Positions 38,902-51,436 of a DNA stretch of 64,000 nucleotides are shown piece after piece. The notes beneath the pieces are model-generated. The model did not search any database. It had not been told where the DNA came from and saw only the letters and a list, made by a program, of their open reading frames with translations. The DNA is from Cellulosimicrobium sp. CUA-896 (GTDB lineage: Bacteria > Actinomycetota > Actinomycetes > Actinomycetales > Cellulomonadaceae). A program made the position numbers and the translations under genes. The stretch covers positions 41,348 through 105,347 of the forward strand of contig NZ_MKKH01000001.1 of NCBI RefSeq assembly GCF_001942335.1, written 5' to 3'. Numbering within the stretch: the stretch's first letter is position 1; the number at the start of each line of letters is the position of its first letter.

Positions 38902-41812
38902 CGGTCCCTGACCGAGACCTCTCTCGCGGTCGCGTCCCTGGATGAGGCGCCCATCGCATCCATCGTGGGCGCGGCAGGCTCCTCGCCCTCACGTCCGAGG
39001 TGCGTGCGTCCGCTCCCGGTAGCTCGCCGCGACGGCGCCAAGCGCCGACCGCCCCCACGACACCGGCGCCCAGCAGCACGAGGCACGCCGCTGCGGTCAC
39101 CCACACCCCCTGCCTGAGGAGCGGCGTCCGGTACTCGAGCCCGACGACGTGCTGCCCTGCCTCGACCAGGACCGCGCCACCAACGTGCTCGGCATCGACG
39201 AGCGGCACGGTCTCCCCGTCCACGGTCGCGGACCATCCCTCCCGCCGGAGCGAGTCTGCGACGACGACCCACCCCTCGTCCGACGCGTCCACCTCGACGA
39301 TGACGTGGTCACTGTCCGAGTCAAGCTGTCGCACGACTGCGGTCGAGGTCCCGTCGAGCCCCTCGGCATCTTCCGCGCCGTCCAGCACGACGGTGTCGTC
39401 CGGGGTGGTGGGGTCCGCCATGACGGCGACGCGGTCTGCGGCGTCGGGCACCACCACATCGCGGGACGCCCAGCGCACGCGCTCCAGGGCCGACGTGCGC
39501 TCGTAGATCGTCGCATCCCCGGTGTGGACGACGCGGAGGCCGTCGTCCACGGGGAGGACGGGCGTGAGTGCGAGCATCCCGTCATCGGTCACGCCCACGT
39601 CAGCCGCCCTGGTCGCGGCTCCGCCCTCACGTGCTTCTAGGCGCAGTTCGGCGACCCACTCCGTCGCTGCGGGGACGTCCTCCGCCGGCAACGCCACCTC
39701 GCCCGTGCCCGAGCCCGACCTGAGCCAGGTCTCCGTCCGCGCGAGCTCCGACCCGTCGGTCGAACGCACGGTTGTTACGAGCAGCGCACCGTCGCGTCCG
39801 GGGCGACGTCGGACACCGCGACCGACAGGCCACGCACCGGGCCCGCAAGCACGTGCGAGCTCAGCGTCTCGCCGAAGGCCAGCGGCTCGCTGGCGGCCGC
39901 CTCGTCGGCATTCCCCGGGACGCCGGCGACACGGGCGGTGGGCGCGTCGACGACGTAGCGGACGCCAATCCGGTCCAGGCGCCGCTGTCGAGGGCCACGT
40001 CGCGGTTCGCAGGGGAGATTCCAGAGTAGGTCGGGGTCAGCATCATCTCCGGGTCGGCCGCAAGCATCAGCTCGCGCCACTCCGGCGTGGTGAAGGCGTG
40101 CCCTCCCAGGCTCCGCTGCGCGTAAGCCGTGCTCGATCCCGGTAGCATGACCTGCCCGACGGTGGCGTACCGCTGGCCGTCCAGGCGAGTGTCGAGGAAC
40201 TCGTGCGTCGCGGTGCGCTGGTAGTACAGCTCCACGTCGTTCTGGGGCCACCACGCGCGCGCGAGGCCGATGGCAGGCACGGTGACGAGCACGAAGATGC
40301 CGACCGCGGCGACGGTGCTTGCCCATCTCCGCTCCAGCGCCCAGGCCAGCACAACGAGCAGTGCGCAGCAGGCCGCGAGCGCGAACCCTTCGCGGAGCTG
40401 CAGGCCGAGCCCCACAGGGTCGGGAGTCTGCCGACGCACCGACAGGACGGCGTAGATGACGACGAGCACGACCGTCAGCCCGCCTGCCGCCCGCAGGGCC
40501 AGGGTCGTCCGCGCGCGGGGCTTGCGCAACGCGGTGAGGTCGGCCCGTGCTCCATACGGGCGCAGGACGGCGTCCAGGCCGAACGCGGCGAGCACCGCAG
40601 CAGCGAAACCGACGATCACGCGCAGGCGCGCCACCGGGTTGGTGGAGAAGACGGGAAGCTGTTGGAGCAGTCCCAGTGCGACCCCGCCGACGTAGAGCAC
40701 GCCTGCTGATCCGACGAGCAGCACGACCATGAACGCGAGGGAGCCGGTACGGTCCTGGCCCCGCGTCCGAATCACGAGCGCGGCCACGACGAGCACGACG
40801 ACAGCCGCACCGAGGTAGGACATGGCCTCGACAGGATGGGTAGCGCCCCACACACCCGACCCGTCGGGCCTCCCGAGCGCGTACGGGAGCACTGAGGTCG
40901 CGATGTACTCGAAGGAGAGATGGCTCTCAGGAGTCTGCGACGGACGTCGAAGTCGAGCACCGTCGCCGCGTTCCACGCGAACGGCAGCAGCAGCCACGCC
41001 GACAGCAGCGCGCCGAACACCACGCCTCCGAGAGAGCAGACACCGGCGCGCAGCGTGGCCAGCACGCTCCGGTGCGCGACGGCGGACCGCACGACCACGT
41101 AGAGGGCACCCGCGTAGAGCGCGTACGCGGTCACCGCCGGGAACCCCCCGAGCAGCAGTGAGGACACCGGGATCCCGAGGATCAGCACCTCGCGCCATCG
41201 CGGGCGTACGGCCGCGCGGTCGAGCGCCCAGAAGAGCAGCGGCAGGAAGGCAGCGACACGCGTCTGTGGCCAGTTCGTCCACGTCACCATGAACCCGGAG
41301 GAGACGTAGGCGAGGGTGGCGAGAGGCCACGTCGGCCGGCTGAGACCTAGTCGGCGCAGGAGCAGAGACATGCCGATCGCCGCGACGAGGATCTCGAGCA
41401 GCTTGACCGCGCCCGGCGCGTACGCGTGGGGCAGGACCCACCACGGCAGCGAGATCGGGGAGTAGACGCCGGAGTTCGGGAGACCACCGAGCTCCACGCC
41501 CCCTTGTCCGTAGGGGTTCCACTCCGCGAGCGAACCCTCCCGCGCCTCGTCGACGATCATCGCCGCCTGCGGTGCGAAGCCGTCCACCGTGTCCCCGAGG
41601 AACGGGACCTGCACGTCCGTCACGATCGTGGCGTCCGTCCGCCACGGCGCGAAGATCTCCATCAGATCCACACCGAGGAACGTGGTGCGACCGAGGAGGG
41701 ACGATCCCACGGTGACGGCCACGAACGCGGCGACGCATGCCCAGCCGAACGCCGTCAGCAGCACGTCGGTCCAGCCCTTGGCGGGCGTGCGGAGCAGAGA
41801 GGTGCGAATCAC
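38895..41812 (-). CDS. YfhO-family large membrane protein, putative glycosyltransferase (four frame breaks)
   Basis: About 973 residues once four breaks are bridged. GTG 41812 (VIRTSLLRTPAKGW). The first membrane helix is followed by a loop with FLGVDLMEIFAPWR. Then come about eleven further helices, FEYIATSVLPYALGRP, LLQQLPVFSTNPVARLRVI, an extracellular C-terminal beta domain with REGWSATVDGETVPLVDAEHVGGAVL and GQHVVGLEYRTPLLRQG, and a last helix, VTAAACLVLLGAGVVGAVGAW. This is the YfhO architecture, involved in sugar modification of teichoic-type polymers in Firmicutes. Breaks: 40942-40943, 39972-39973, 39800-39803 and an unlocalised one near 39000-39050. The last puts the stop at 38895 overlapping the next start. 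Confidence 0.82.
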
Positions 41813-42142
41813 GGAGCGTCCTGTCGTGGGCGGGGCGTCGGCGCACACCTTACCGTCCGCCGTCGTACCTCCGGTCGGCGAGCCCCGCCTCCGCACAGCT
41901 CGATCACGGGACGCTCGTTCCGTGATCCGGTGCCGCGAGCGCGGGCTCCTCCCGCGCAGTCGCCCCGTCGCTCGTCACGGCGGGTCGCGACCGGTCGTCA
42001 TCCCGCACGCTCTCCACGCCGATCGCTCACGCCGCACGACCGACCGGTGCCCGGCGAGCCGCGCTCCTGCAGGCGGTAGAGTCGTCGCGCCCGCGGCGCA
42101 CTCTCGGCGTCTGTGAGGGCGGAGTGGAGGATCGCAGCACAG
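41813..42142. other. divergent intergenic region between the YfhO-type gene and the ABC exporter
   Basis: 330 bases without a supported gene. It should hold the promoters of two oppositely directed operons. TAGAGT at 42077-42082 is a possible -10 for the exporter; GGAGTGGAGG lies shortly before its start. An in-frame ATG for the YfhO-type protein exists at 41896 but the extra 28 residues have no recognisable features. Confidence 0.4.
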
Positions 42143-43074
42143 ATGACGACAGCATCACCTGACCGCGAGGATCGGCTCGCGTCCGAGCCTCTGAGGCCGG
42201 CGGGTCCGCGTAAAGGATTCGCAAGCGGCACGCTCTCGTCACTCAAGGACCTGGTGGCACAACGCGAACTGCTCGACATGCTCGTCCGTCGAGAGCTGAA
42301 GGCACGGTACAAGGACAGCACGCTCGGCTTCGTCTGGAGCCTCGGCCGGCCGCTGGCCATGCTCCTCATCTACTACGTCGCACTGGGGCAGTTCCTCGGT
42401 GCTGCACGCAGCATCCCGCAGTTCGCGGTCTTCATCTACGCCGGCCTGACGGCGTGGAACCTCTTCTCCGAGTCGTTGACCGCGGGGACCGGCTCGGTCG
42501 TCGCCAACAGCGGTCTCGTGAAGAAGGTGTACCTCCCCCGCGAGGTCTTTCCTCTCAGCTCGATCGGGTCCGCGCTGTTCAACTTCTCCATCCAGCTTGT
42601 CATCCTGCTCGCGGCGACGGTCCTCGTCGGTCAGTTCCCCCCCGGGGGACACGTTGGGTCTACTTCCCGCTGGCTCTTCTCGTGCTCGTCGTCTACGCCA
42701 CCGCGCTCGGGCTCGTCCTCAGCGCGGTCAACGTGTACCTCCGCGACGTGCAGTACCTCGTCGACATCGGCGTGATGATCTTCTTCTGGCTGTCCCCGAT
42801 CGTCTACGCCTGGCACTTCGTGCAGGACACCCTCGCCGACACGACGCTCAGCAGCGGTGTCTCCGACGCACTGCTCCAGCTCTACCTGGCGAACCCGGTG
42901 ACGTTGGCGGTCATCGGGTTCCAGGAGACCTTCTGGGTAGCCGGCGACGCCCTGCCTGCGCTGCCTGACCTGGCCGCGCGGCTCGGTGTCGCGCTCGCGG
43001 TGGGGGTCGTGCTCCTGTGGGTCGCGCAACGTTCGTTCACCCGCCTTCAGGCCAACTTCGCCCAGGAGCTGTGA
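42143..43074 (+). CDS. polysaccharide/teichoic acid ABC exporter permease (frame break)
   Basis: ABC-2 type permease of about 310 residues (Wzm/TagG/RfbA family). ATG 42143. A cytoplasmic start with LKDLVAQRELLDMLVRRELKARYKDSTLGFVWSL is followed by six helices including LAMLLIYYVALGQFLG, LLVLVVYATALGLVLSAV and DIGVMIFFWLSPIVYAW. The segment VNVYLRDVQYL is typical of the family. Frame is lost at a run of seven C (42637-42643); an eighth C restores QFPPRGTRWVYFPLALL. It carries a lipid-linked polymer out of the cytoplasm together with the ATPase encoded next (stop and start share TGATG). Confidence 0.92.
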
Positions 43075-44279
43075 TGACCACCGTCGTCGAGATCGAGAAC
43101 CTGTCCAAGCGCTTCGTCATCCGCAAGGAGAAGTCCCTGAAGGAGCGTGTCGTCAACTTCGGCCGTTCGCGCCGCTTCCGGGAGGACTTCTGGGCGCTCC
43201 GCGACGTGGACCTCGCGATCTCGTCGGGCAGCACCATCGGCTTGATCGGGCCGAACGGATCCGGCAAGTCCACGCTGCTCAAGATGATCGGCGGCATCCT
43301 GCAACCTGACACCGGCACCGTACGCCTCCGTGGACGCCTCGCGGCACTGCTCGAGCTCGGCGCGGGGTTCCATCCCGATCTGACGGGCCGTGAGAACGTC
43401 TACCTCAACGCGTCGATCCTCGGGCTCACGCGGGAAGAGACGAACCGCTACTTCGACGGCATCGTCGAGTTCTCTGGTATCGAGCGTTTCATCGACACCC
43501 AGGTGAAGTTCTACTCCTCGGGCATGTACGTCCGGCTCGCCTTCGCCGTGGCGGTGCACGTCGACCCGGACATCCTCCTCGTGGACGAGGTACTCGCCGT
43601 CGGGGACGAGCCGTTCCAGCGCAAGTGCCTCGACCGCATCCGCACCTTCCAGGCGGAGGGCAGGACGATCGTGCTCGTCACGCATGGCCTCGACCAGGTC
43701 GCCGAATTCTGCGACAGGGCCGTGGTGCTCGAGCAGGGCTCCGTCGTCGTCGACGGGACACCCCGTGACGCACTGAGGACGCTGCGCTCGGACTTCGAGG
43801 AAGAGCGCGTCGCGGCGCAGGAGAGGGCGCGCGAGCTTGCGGGCCAGTCGGCGGCGCCGCCGGCCCGCTTCACCGGGGTGTCTGTGCGCTCGGAGTCGGG
43901 CGCAGTCGCCGACGCGGGTGGCGGGCCCACTCTTCAGGCGGGCGAGGGTCTGCACGTCGCGATGGAGATCGAGGCCGAGCGCCCGATGGACGGCTGCACC
44001 ATCGAGGTCGGGGTGACCTCCGCACTCGGCACGACGGTGACCTCGACGAGCACGTCGCTCCTCGACTCTCCCCTGCCGCGACTCGAGGGAACGCGCCGGT
44101 TCGCCTTCTACCTCCGCTCGCTCCCGCTCGTCCCCGACGACTACAACGTCCGAGTCACGCTGCGCGACGCCCTGGGGACGGAGCTCCACCACGTTCCGGT
44201 CGCCGCGCAGTTCGCGGTCGAGGGCCGAGCGACCTCCCTCGGCTTCCTCGCGACCGAGACGGACTTCGTCGTCCTCTGA
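43074..44279 (+). CDS. polysaccharide ABC exporter ATPase with C-terminal Wzt-like binding domain
   Basis: Protein of 401 residues. The ATPase domain (1-245) contains Walker A GPNGSGKSTLL, LIGL, the TagH/Wzt-type LLELGAGFHPDLTGRENVYLN, the signature FYSSGMYVRLAFAV (degenerate LSGGQ, normal for this family), Walker B ILLVDEVLAVGD and switch VTHGLDQ. The remaining 150 residues form a beta-sandwich domain (LHVAMEIEAERPMDGCTIEVGV, RRFAFYLRSLPLVPDDYNVRV) like the O-antigen-end-binding domain of Wzt. Its presence suggests that a modified chain end is recognised before export. The methyltransferase gene nearby could make such a cap (inference). Confidence 0.93.
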   Translation: MTTVVEIENLSKRFVIRKEKSLKERVVNFGRSRRFREDFWALRDVDLAISSGSTIGLIGPNGSGKSTLLKMIGGILQPDTGTVRLRGRLAALLELGAGFHPDLTGRENVYLNASILGLTREETNRYFDGIVEFSGIERFIDTQVKFYSSGMYVRLAFAVAVHVDPDILLVDEVLAVGDEPFQRKCLDRIRTFQAEGRTIVLVTHGLDQVAEFCDRAVVLEQGSVVVDGTPRDALRTLRSDFEEERVAAQERARELAGQSAAPPARFTGVSVRSESGAVADAGGGPTLQAGEGLHVAMEIEAERPMDGCTIEVGVTSALGTTVTSTSTSLLDSPLPRLEGTRRFAFYLRSLPLVPDDYNVRVTLRDALGTELHHVPVAAQFAVEGRATSLGFLATETDFVVL

Positions 44280-44314
44280 GGACCCGGGCCGCGTTGCGCG
44301 GTCCTCGCCAGCCG

Positions 44315-44344
44315 TGTGGTCCGGGCGGACGCGCCCGGACCACA
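44315..44344. terminator. bidirectional terminator hairpin
   Basis: Perfect 13-bp stem (44315-44327 with 44332-44344) and a GACG tetraloop in the 77-base gap between the convergent exporter ATPase and GT2 genes. It probably terminates both transcripts. Confidence 0.85.
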
Positions 44345-44356
44345 GTGGCTGAGCCC

Positions 44357-45915
44357 CTACTGCAGGGGCATGAACCGGTCGCGCCGGGGGGACGACCATC
44401 GACCACGGAGAAGGTCGTGCTCCCATTTGTGCACCACGGGGATCCGCGTCTTGGACTCGAAGTGGAAGGCACGCGCCTCGGCCAACCACACGAGGCGGAG
44501 CCCTCGTTGCGCGACCTTCAGCGACAGGTCCACGTCGTTGAAGTTGGCGGGGAGGAGCTCCGACAGCCCGCCGACGTCGTCCCAGGTGGTCCGACGCAAG
44601 GCGATGCACGCACCGGTCAGCCCGCTGCACTCGCGGTTGATCAACAACGCGCTCGAGTCGCCGTAGGCCTCGTCCAGCTCTCCGTAGTGGGCGTGCCCGG
44701 GGTCGCCGTTGCGGAAGACCACACCGGCGTGCTGCAGCGTACTGTCGGGGAAGAGCAGTCGCGGGCCCACCATCCCGACATCGGGCTCGGTCAGCGGCGC
44801 GACGACCTGCTGGACGAACCCGGGAGAGATGACCTCGATGTCGTCGTTGAGCAGAAGGATGGTCGTACCGTGCGAGGCCAGCACCCCGATGTTGCACTTC
44901 TCCGAGTAGTTGAAAGGCTTGCTGTAGAGCACCAGGACCAGACGACGCCCCGCGATCTCGCGCAGGGCGTCGAGCACCTCGACGGGAGTGACGTCGTCGT
45001 ACACCACGACCACCTCGAGGTCGACCGGCCCGGCGTTCGCGATCAGGGACCGTACGGCCTCGACGACGAAGGCTCGCGGTTCGCCCCAGACTATGCCGCT
45101 ACCGCCCCGCGTGGGGATCACGACGCTGACGAGCCCGGCGGGCACCGCCCGGCGCTCGATGCGATACGTTCCCGGGACCTTGCCGAGCTGGGCCCGTGCG
45201 TCGATGCCGCAGCGGTCGAGGTGCTCCTGGACGGCCCGGCGCCCCGCCTTCCAGGCGTACGGCTTTGCCTCCTGGTCGCCCGCGGCGGACCCGGGGACCA
45301 CGCGCCAGTGGTAGAGGACCTCAGGGACGTGTACGACGCGGCGGGCTGACTCCGTCACCCGCAGCACGAGGTCGTGGTCCTGCGAACCCTCGAACCCGTC
45401 ACGGAAGCCTCCGACCGCACGCACGAGCGAGGTGCGGAGAACGGACAGGTGACTCGTGTACATCTGCCCGCGGAGGCGTTCGGGCGACCAGTCGGGCTTG
45501 CGGAACTCGTCGTACCGCTCGCCGTCGGCGCCGATCTTGTCCTCGTCCGAGTACAGATAGTCCGCGTCCGGGTTCTCCTCGATGACTTGGGCCATCGTCG
45601 CGAGGGCGTCCTCGGACAGGAGGTCGTCGTGGTCGAGCAGCACGACGAACTCGCCTCGCGCCTCGGCCAGTCCGTCGTTCGACGCGGCGACGATGTGCCC
45701 GTTGACGGCACGCTCCACGACCCGCACCCGTGCGTCGGCGCGCGCCGTGTCCTGCAGCGCGGCGCGGACTGCCGCACTTGGGGACGCGTCGTCGACGACC
45801 ACCAGCTCCCAGTCGGCGTACGTCTGCGCCCGGACGGAGTCGAGCATCGCCTCCAGCGCCGCGATCGGGGGCTCGTAGACCGGGGTGACGACGGAGAACA
45901 GCGGCCTCGGCGCAC

Positions 45916-45919
<4 letters not shown>
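44357..45919 (-). CDS. GT2 glycosyltransferase with two catalytic-type domains
   Basis: Protein of 520 residues, frame intact, ATG 45919. First GT2 domain (1-240): FSVVTPVYEPPIAALEAML, VVDDASPSAAVRAAL, VVLLDHDDLLSEDAL, LYSDEDKIGADGERYDEF and SQDHDLVLRVTE. Second GT2 domain (about 265-520): SVVIPTRGGSGIVWGE, VVVVYDDVTPVEVLDAL, ILLLNDDIEVISPGFV, and NFNDVDLSLKVAQRGLRLVW. Two DxD motifs, one per domain, suggest a bifunctional or polymerising enzyme, as in O-antigen and rhamnan synthases. The start overlaps the corrected stop of the upstream methyltransferase (ATGA), and the pair form an operon. Confidence 0.88.
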
Positions 45920-48042
<2,123 letters not shown>

Positions 48043-48152
48043 CGGGAGGACGCACTGCCGTCCCGGCAGGCTCTGCCCGACCATCGGACGGCCTCCACGA
48101 ATCCTCTACCCGGCGAGTCCCGGGGCGTCGCAGATCTGTGATGCCGACGACC

Positions 48153-48158
48153 TATGCT
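48153..48158 (+). promoter_or_regulatory. -10 box TATGCT for leaderless LCP gene
   Basis: TATGCT then eight bases, then GTG at 48167. A separate promoter would allow the LCP pair to be expressed apart from rmlB. Confidence 0.5.
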
Positions 48159-48166
48159 GCTGGATC

Positions 48167-49485
48167 GTGACGTCACAGCAGCGCGGGCCCACGGGACGGC
48201 CTGCCCACCGCTCGCGGCCGGCGCGGGTCCCCGCGCACGCGCGCCGCGTCGCGTCGCGCTCGCCCGTACGTGCCATCGCGCTGACCATGACGGCCGTCCT
48301 CGTCTTCGTGGGGGTTGGCGGGGCGACGGCGCTGTCCCGGTTCACCGGCAACATCGACGCCGTCGACGCCGAGGCGCTGCTGGGCGAGGACCGGCCGCAG
48401 CCCGCATCCCCGGATCCTGCGGACCCGAATGCGGGAGCCGCCCTCAACATCCTGCTCATGGGGAGCGACGACCGCTCGGGAGCGAACGCGAGCGTGGTGG
48501 ACGACCAGACCGAAGGCATGCGGTCGGACACCACGATCGTGCTGCACGTGTCGGCTGACCGCTCCCGGGTCGAGCTCGTGTCGATCCCCCGTGACTCGAC
48601 CGTGGACGTGCCGTCGTGCCCGACGACGTCGGGCCGCACGACGAACCCGATGTCCGGGACGAAGTTCAACGCGGCGTTCGCGGCGGGCGCCGACCTCGGC
48701 GGGGACGTCGCGTCCGGGGCTTTGTGCAGCATGCGGACCGTCGAGAGTCTCACCGACGTCCGTCTGGACGCTTCGTCGTCGTCGACTTCGCCGGCTTCCG
48801 GTCCATGATCGACGCGCTGGGCGGTGTCGAACTCTGCATCCCCGAGCCGGTCCACTCCCCCAAGGCGAACAACCTCGCGCTCCCCGCCGGAAAGCAGGTG
48901 CTCGACGGCGCCACCGCGCTGAGCTATGCCCGTGCTCGGACCGGGCAGGGTCTCGGCAACGGCTCGGACCTCGACCGGATCGGCCGGCAGCAGGAGCTCA
49001 TGGCTGCGCTGGTGCGCGGCGTTCTCGACAAGAACCTGCTCACCGACGCCGGCGCGCTCCTGCGCTTCCTGGACGCAGTGACGAAGTCGCTCACGGCGAG
49101 CGACGAGTTCTCCTCCGCGACCGGACTCGCCGGGCTCGCTCTGAGCGCGCGGGATATCGATCTTGGCAGCATCTCCTTCATGACCGTTCCGTACGCGACC
49201 GACCCGTCCAACCCGAACAACGTCGTCTGGACGTCCGAGGCGGCTGACCTGTGGGAGGACGTTCGGGACGACCGTCCGATCGGCGACCCTGCCGCCTCGT
49301 CCGCCGGTGACGTCGCCGACGCCGGCGACACCGCTCCGGACCGGACCACGGGGACCGAGATAAAGGCCGGAGGGAGCGAAGGGACCGTAGACACGGAGTC
49401 CTCGCCGCAGCCTGCCCCCGCGCAGACGAAGAACCCTGGCGAGGAGGCCTTCTCGGCAGCGGACGTCACATCGGTCTGCGGGTGA
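48167..49485 (+). CDS. LytR-CpsA-Psr family wall-polymer ligase 1 (frame break)
   Basis: About 439 residues from GTG 48167. A basic cytoplasmic tail is followed by one membrane helix, AIALTMTAVLVFVGVGGATAL (about 38-58), and an extracellular LCP domain: NILLMGSDDRSGANAS, then MRSDTTIVLHVSADRSRVELVSIPRDS, KFNAAFAAGADLGG, VVVDFAGFRSMIDALGGVELCI, ALSYARARTGQGLGNGSDLDRIGRQQEL. The conserved Arg and Asp residues that bind the polyprenyl pyrophosphate are present. Family enzymes transfer glycopolymers from lipid carriers to peptidoglycan. The C-terminal tail is Asp/Thr/Pro-rich. One break at 48766-48767 (CTGG[G]ACGC) is bridged to give RLGRFVVVDFAGF. Confidence 0.92.
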
Positions 49486-49492
49486 TCGCGCA

Positions 49493-50890
49493 ATGACACC
49501 TGACACCCCGGACGCGAACCGACGACCGCCCAGCTTCACGCCCCAGGGCGGCCGGTCACCTCGACCGTCCTCCGTGAACGATGCGATCGCCGTGGGCAAT
49601 GGGGAGCCGTCGACGGCACGCCCCGCCCGCCCGGCCGCGGACCCGGCGCGTCCCGAGGCACGGATCCGTCGCCAGTCCTCACGTGAGGTCCCCCAGACGC
49701 CGGGGCGCCAAAGCTCGGTCCCGCCGGCGTCCCCGACGCCGGCGCCGAGGCAGACCCGGCAGCAGCCCCGTGGCGCTCAGGCGCCGCCAAGCGTCGCGCC
49801 AGCGGGGGTGCGGCGGGCAGCCGGCACGCCACGCACCCCGGCGCCCTCGGGAACGGTCGGCGCCCAGCACCGGCCGCGCCAGACTCGGCCCGGTAACGGG
49901 CGGCCGGTCCCGAGCGGGCCGCCGATGGGCCGCGCTGCGGGCTTCCGCGTCCGCAGGGCCCGCGTGGCACTCGTCGTGACCTGCATGGTACTGGCACTGC
50001 TGCTCGCCTGGCCGATCGGGCTCCTCGTGTGGGCCAACGGCAAGATCCAGCACGTCGAGGCCCTGTCCGGCGCACCGGGCACGCCGGGAACCACCTACCT
50101 CCTCGCCGGTTCGGACGCGCGCGGCGACGTCATCGCCGAGGACGGCACCGAGGGCGCGCGCACGGACACGATCATGCTGCTGCACGCCCCGGCGTCCGGG
50201 CCCGTCTCGCTCATCAGCCTTCCCCGGGATACGTATGCCGAGATCCCCGACAACGGCCCCAGCAAGTTGAACTCCGCGTACGCATGGGGCGGACCGCCTC
50301 TCCTGGTCCGCGCCGTGGAGCAGCTGTCCGGGCTGACGGTGGACCACTACGTCGAGGTCGGGTTCGGCGGGGTCCAGGGTGTGGTCGACGCTCTCGGAGG
50401 TGTCGAGCTCTGCCTCGACTACGACGTGAACGACCCGAACAGCGGCCTGGTGTGGACCGCCGGGTGCCACATGGCAGACGGTCGGACGGCCATCGCCTTC
50501 TCCCGCATGCGCTACGCCGACCCGAAGGGTGACATCGGACGCGCGGAGCGGCAGCGCCAGGTCATCGGCGCGGTCAGCACCAAGGCCGCGGACGCGAGCA
50601 TCTTGTTCCGGCCGGGCGACCAGGTCTCGCTCCTCGACGCCGGGATCGGCGCGCTGACCGTCGACGAGGACACGGGCATCGTCGACCTCGGCAGGCTCGC
50701 GCTCGCGTTCCGCGCGGCCAACGGGCCTGGCGGCGTGACCGGCACGCCGCCGATCGGCAACCCGGACTACCGTCCCGGGAACATCGGGTCGACGGTGCAG
50801 CTCGATCCCGAGCTGGCTCCGCAGTTCTGGTCGGACGTCCGCGACGGCAATCTGTCCCCGGGACAGGTGGGAGGCCTGCCGCAGCCCTGA
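49493..50890 (+). CDS. LytR-CpsA-Psr family wall-polymer ligase 2
   Basis: Protein of 465 residues, frame intact. A long Pro/Arg/Ala-rich cytoplasmic region (1-150) is predicted disordered, followed by a membrane helix, ALVVTCMVLALLLAWPIGLLVW. The LCP domain (about 185-400) contains TYLLAGSDARGDVIAEDG, ARTDTIMLLHAPASGPVSLISLPRDTY, SKLNSAYAWGGPPLLV, QGVVDALGGVELCLDYDV, AIAFSRMRYADPKGDIGRAERQRQV. Arginines in RTDT, PRDT and RAERQRQ correspond to catalytic and phosphate-binding positions. It starts seven bases after the first LCP gene, so they are co-transcribed. Two non-identical ligases may serve different polymers. Confidence 0.92.
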   Translation: MTPDTPDANRRPPSFTPQGGRSPRPSSVNDAIAVGNGEPSTARPARPAADPARPEARIRRQSSREVPQTPGRQSSVPPASPTPAPRQTRQQPRGAQAPPSVAPAGVRRAAGTPRTPAPSGTVGAQHRPRQTRPGNGRPVPSGPPMGRAAGFRVRRARVALVVTCMVLALLLAWPIGLLVWANGKIQHVEALSGAPGTPGTTYLLAGSDARGDVIAEDGTEGARTDTIMLLHAPASGPVSLISLPRDTYAEIPDNGPSKLNSAYAWGGPPLLVRAVEQLSGLTVDHYVEVGFGGVQGVVDALGGVELCLDYDVNDPNSGLVWTAGCHMADGRTAIAFSRMRYADPKGDIGRAERQRQVIGAVSTKAADASILFRPGDQVSLLDAGIGALTVDEDTGIVDLGRLALAFRAANGPGGVTGTPPIGNPDYRPGNIGSTVQLDPELAPQFWSDVRDGNLSPGQVGGLPQP

Positions 50891-50914
50891 CGCGGCGGCA
50901 GGCTCGGGGCTCGC

Positions 50915-51436
50915 TCAGCGCTCGCCCGCACGCCCTTCCCGCAGTCGCGCACCCTTCGCGCGCGCCTGGTCGCCCAGGTCCTGCTGGAAGGCCACCATCC
51001 GCTCGCGGAGGCGCACCGCGTCGTCGTCCGTCCCGGACGCGAGGATGCGCGCGGCAAGCAGCCCGGCGTTGCGCGCCCCGCCGACGGACACGGTGGCGAC
51101 GGGGACGCCGGCGGGCATCTGGACGATGGACAGCAGGGAGTCCATGCCGTCGAGGTGCCGGAGCGGCACGGGCACGCCGATGACGGGCAGGGGCGTGACG
51201 GCGGCGAGCATGCCGGGCAGGTGGGCCGCTCCCCCGGCGCCGGCGACGACGACGCGCAGGCCGCGGTCGGCGGCGGTGCGGCCGTAGTCGATCATCTCGA
51301 CGGGCATGCGGTGCGCGGAGACGACGTCGACCTCGACGGGCACGTCGAACTCGGCGAGTGCGTCGGCGGCTGCCTGCATGACGGGCCAGTCGGAGTCGGA
51401 CCCCATGACGATGCCGACGATCGGGTTCTGGGTCAC
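50915..51436 (-). CDS. purE: N5-carboxyaminoimidazole ribonucleotide mutase
   Basis: Class I PurE, 173 residues, cytoplasmic, which isomerises N5-CAIR to CAIR in purine synthesis. GTG 51436. Signature segments are [65 protein letters not shown], the active-site region [33 protein letters not shown]. The start overlaps the purK stop (GTGA). The unusual length of the C-terminal tail ([20 protein letters not shown]) is common in actinobacteria. It converges on LCP gene 2. Confidence 0.96.
   Translation of the reverse strand: MTQNPIVGIVMGSDSDWPVMQAAADALAEFDVPVEVDVVSAHRMPVEMIDYGRTAADRGLRVVVAGAGGAAHLPGMLAAVTPLPVIGVPVPLRHLDGMDSLLSIVQMPAGVPVATVSVGGARNAGLLAARILASGTDDDAVRLRERMVAFQQDLGDQARAKGARLREGRAGER

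Noticed and set aside
41813..41896. Upstream ATG start at 41896 for the YfhO-type protein
   Set aside because: The added residues have no conserved features, and GTG at 41812 lies directly before the conserved cytoplasmic start of the first helix.
45399..45915. Long C-terminal extension of the methyltransferase overlapping the GT2 gene
   Set aside because: The extension is antisense-like, Arg-rich and overlaps a fully conserved GT2 domain in another frame. A one-base correction ends the protein at the expected ATGA overlap.
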